In this document: positions 61,971-64,000 of the stretch, one piece after another
How the letters are laid out: every line of letters begins with the position of its first letter
How positions within the stretch are numbered: position 1 is the first letter of the stretch
Source of the DNA: an uncultured Brachyspira sp.
GTDB lineage: Bacteria; Spirochaetota; Brachyspiria; Brachyspirales; Brachyspiraceae
NCBI RefSeq assembly: GCF_910578695.1
Contig: NZ_CAJTQJ010000001.1
Location: forward strand, 1-64,000
Direction of reading: 5' to 3'
Length of the DNA stretch: 64,000 nt
Notes under the pieces: model-generated
Database searches by the model: none
Told to the model about the DNA's origin: nothing
What the model saw: the letters and a program-made list of their open reading frames with translations, nothing else
Program-made: the position numbers and the translations under genes

Positions 61971-63692
61971 ATGCAGGACATATGTATAATAACAGATATA
62001 GGAACAATATACGGATTCGGACATATTACCCGTATGAAATTTATATCAGAGAGATTGAAAGAATATTATAATTTTATATTTTCTTCTATCAACAACAATA
62101 GTGCATTATTTAAAGATAATACTATAAAAACCTGTAAATATGCTGAAATAAAAAATTTAAATCCGTATTTGATAATAGTAGACAGCAGGGAAGTAGAATC
62201 AAAATATATAATAGAATTAAAAAAAATAAGCTGTGTTATAATAATAGATAGTGCAGGCAATGAGAGGTATTTTGCTGATATAGTTATAGAAATGCTTCCG
62301 AATTTGGATAATTCTAAAGAGGTTAATATAAAGCCTTTTATAACTACCATACTGAATTCTAATATAAAGCCTAAATATGATTCTGATGCCCCTATTTTAC
62401 TTTATTTGGGTTTTAATAATGAACTTAAAGATAAAGCTCTTGAAATCATAAGCAAAATAAAAGATAAAAATTTTGTTTTGATAGATGAAGAAAAAGAAAG
62501 CGAATATGATAATATAATCTATAAAAGTTTCAGCAAAGATATATTTATAAATCCTTATAGTGCTGTTATAACATATTTCGGACTTACTGCTTTTGAATGC
62601 TTAGAATCTTCAATACCTGTTATTTTGCTTTCACCTACAAAATATCATAATGATTTGGGAGAAAGTCAAAAGGAATTGTTTTTTAATTTAGGATTTTTTA
62701 AGGATATAGATACTGATTTAGCTGTATTAAAATTAAAGGAATTTCTATTTAATGATAGTATGGCTTCCTCTTCCTATAGAAAAAAAGGCATAATGATTAA
62801 TACAGAAAAATCTTTAGAGCGTATAAAAATAATAATAGATAATATTAAAGATTTTAAAAATATAAAATGTCCTTTTTGCAGGAACTCAAATATAGAAATG
62901 AAAAATAGAAATTTAGAATCTAATTTGTATAAGTGTAAGAAATGCAGTACTTTATTTAGAAAATATTTTCTTCCTCCATTTACAGATTATTCATCAAAAT
63001 ATTTTATAGAAGATTATAAGAATCAGTACGGCAAAACTTATGAGGAGGACAGCAGTAATTTAAGTGCTTTAGCTAAAAGAAGACTTGAAAAAATAAAAAA
63101 AATAAAGCCTTATGGAAAAATACTTGATATAGGAAGTGCTATGGGTTTTTTTCTTAAAGAGGCAAGAGAATACGGATATGAAACGGAAGGAATAGAAATA
63201 AGCGAATATGCTTCAGATTACTGCATTAATACTCTTAATCTTAATGTTCATAATTGTTCTTTGCTTGATTTTAATTATAAAGAAAAAGAGTATGATATAA
63301 TAACTGCTTGGTATGTTGCAGAGCATATATATAATTTTGAAGATATTTTAGAGCGTATAATATATTCTCTTAAAGATGAAGGCATTTTAGCTTTTGCTAC
63401 TCCTAATGGAAACGGACTTAGCGGCAGATTTAATAAAAACTATTTTTCTATAGTGCCTTCAGATCATGCATTTGAAGCTAATCCAAAATCTTTAAATATA
63501 CTTATGTCTAAATATTCATTAAAATGCATAAATTTAGAAAATCAAAGCATTTATTATAATAGATTCTGCGATATATTCGGCTTTAATTTCATAAGAAAAA
63601 GCAGTATTTTATGCAAAATATACAATTCAGCAGCCAAAAATAACAATCTGGGAGATACATTTGAATGCATATACAGTAAATCTTCTAATTAA
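61971..63692 (+). CDS. PseG-like domain fused to a zinc-ribbon methyltransferase
   Basis: A 573-residue protein. Residues 1-285 resemble PseG (UDP-sugar hydrolase of pseudaminic acid synthesis): DIGTIYGFGHITRMKFISERL, then LIIVDSREVESKYI and ITYFGLTAFECLESSIPVIL. Residues about 302-330 hold a zinc ribbon (CPFCRNSN ... CKKCSTLF). Residues 380-573 form a SAM methyltransferase with ILDIGSAMGFFLKEA, ITAWYVAEHIYNFEDIL and FATPNGNGLSG. Linked hydrolase and methyl transfer could make a methylated nonulosonic sugar for flagellin glycosylation; this is inference. No clear ribosome site precedes ATG. Confidence 0.75.
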   Translation: MQDICIITDIGTIYGFGHITRMKFISERLKEYYNFIFSSINNNSALFKDNTIKTCKYAEIKNLNPYLIIVDSREVESKYIIELKKISCVIIIDSAGNERYFADIVIEMLPNLDNSKEVNIKPFITTILNSNIKPKYDSDAPILLYLGFNNELKDKALEIISKIKDKNFVLIDEEKESEYDNIIYKSFSKDIFINPYSAVITYFGLTAFECLESSIPVILLSPTKYHNDLGESQKELFFNLGFFKDIDTDLAVLKLKEFLFNDSMASSSYRKKGIMINTEKSLERIKIIIDNIKDFKNIKCPFCRNSNIEMKNRNLESNLYKCKKCSTLFRKYFLPPFTDYSSKYFIEDYKNQYGKTYEEDSSNLSALAKRRLEKIKKIKPYGKILDIGSAMGFFLKEAREYGYETEGIEISEYASDYCINTLNLNVHNCSLLDFNYKEKEYDIITAWYVAEHIYNFEDILERIIYSLKDEGILAFATPNGNGLSGRFNKNYFSIVPSDHAFEANPKSLNILMSKYSLKCINLENQSIYYNRFCDIFGFNFIRKSSILCKIYNSAAKNNNLGDTFECIYSKSSN

Positions 63693-63715
63693 GAATATAA
63701 TTAATTACTTATTAT

Positions 63716-63825
63716 TGCCGCTACTGTGTGCCGACGAAGTCCGCTACGGTGTTGGTAGGCATCGCTTTAACTACATCGATAATAAATTATCTATGTGCTT
63801 CGGCTCGCTTTTTTATTATTATTTT
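63716..63825. repeat. G/C-rich structured intergenic element
   Basis: A stretch much richer in G/C than the region, TGCCGACGAAGTCCGC followed by GTTGGTAGGCA, with TGCC/GGCA and GAC/GTT able to pair. Its last 29 bases (63797-63825) match 24-52 exactly. It looks like a dispersed intergenic element; no gene is seen in it. Confidence 0.6.
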
Positions 63826-63943
63826 CAAACTTTTATATATCAAATCATAATAATAATATTTTTACCAACATATTATGTTAATTGTTTTAATATATAAATA
63901 TGATTTTTAATTTTATTTTAAAGAAAATAGAAAGGAAATAATT

Positions 63944-64000
63944 ATGAAAAAAATATTTTTAATTATATGTTTAATTATTATTTTTATAATATCTTGTAAA
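63944..64000 (+). CDS. Lipoprotein gene cut by the window end
   Basis: ATG at 63944, preceded by AAAGGA, opens MKKIFLIICLIIIFIISCK, a lipoprotein signal with a lipobox Cys at residue 18. The frame runs off the window, so the protein cannot be identified. Confidence 0.7.
   Translation, partial: MKKIFLIICLIIIFIISCK

Noticed and set aside
1..64000. CRISPR array, tRNA or rRNA genes, insertion sequences
   Set aside because: No spaced direct repeats, no tRNA-like T-loops, no conserved rRNA segments and no transposase frames were found.

Overview
The window looks like chromosomal DNA of a Brachyspira-like anaerobic spirochaete. This is inferred from the very low G+C, TAA-rich stops, A/T-rich intergenic DNA, flagellar genes (fliK, flgD, an FlhB-tail protein, an HD-GYP-like protein), ferredoxin-dependent and Rnf energy metabolism, rubrerythrin, and a glycerol operon of glpF, glpK, FAD oxidoreductases and DUF1667. 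No rRNA, tRNA, CRISPR array, transposase or prophage was seen.

Layout. 0.4-5.8 kb: a membrane-anchored TPR protein with an Mrr-like tail, zapA behind a coiled-coil gene, an exported probable outer-membrane protein, trmB. 6.1-12.2 kb: rpmF-plsX-FabH-like-rnfC-rnfD-rnfG, then two small genes including an HEXXH protease; rnfE, rnfA and rnfB are absent. 12.5-15.1 kb: a four-subunit 2-oxoacid:ferredoxin oxidoreductase. 15.2-24.2 kb (minus): three paralogues of an LtaS-like membrane family (one only the N-terminal module), a MATE exporter, a TalC/FSA aldolase and kdsD, suggesting envelope polymer work. 24.2-29.9 kb: a FlgM-like small ORF, YraN, degenerate HD-GYP, FlhB-tail and FliK-like genes on minus, then fliK-flgD on plus. 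30-37.7 kb: accessory genes, including a HinfI-type restriction-modification pair, an AGE epimerase, a DUF4241 membrane protein and a methyltransferase with a heptanucleotide repeat in its leader. 38-44.8 kb (minus): rubrerythrin-glpF-glpK-GlpA-like-FAD oxidoreductase-arginase-like-DUF1667. 45-52.4 kb: MFS exporter, split transketolase, asd, two PepSY-like secreted proteins and a FecR plus zinc-carboxypeptidase fusion. 52.8-64 kb: several broken genes (nucleotidyltransferase remnant, nuclease with an in-frame stop beside an AAA ATPase, frameshifted ankyrin and membrane genes), PcrA-like helicase, two-part chromate transporter, a PseG/methyltransferase fusion, and a lipoprotein cut by the window end.

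Themes. (1) Energy: the oxidoreductase makes reduced ferredoxin, Rnf would use it, and glycerol catabolism feeds in triose phosphate. (2) Short tandem repeats sit repeatedly in 5' leaders, twice just downstream of near-consensus promoters (pentamer at 20416-20455, heptamer at 37843-37890), a plausible route to expression variation. (3) Several conserved families have lost catalytic residues (FabH-like, HD-GYP, arginase-like). (4) A hairpin element recurs at 59-100, 15145-15177 and 51049-51110. All functional calls rest on reading the sequence; no database search was run.
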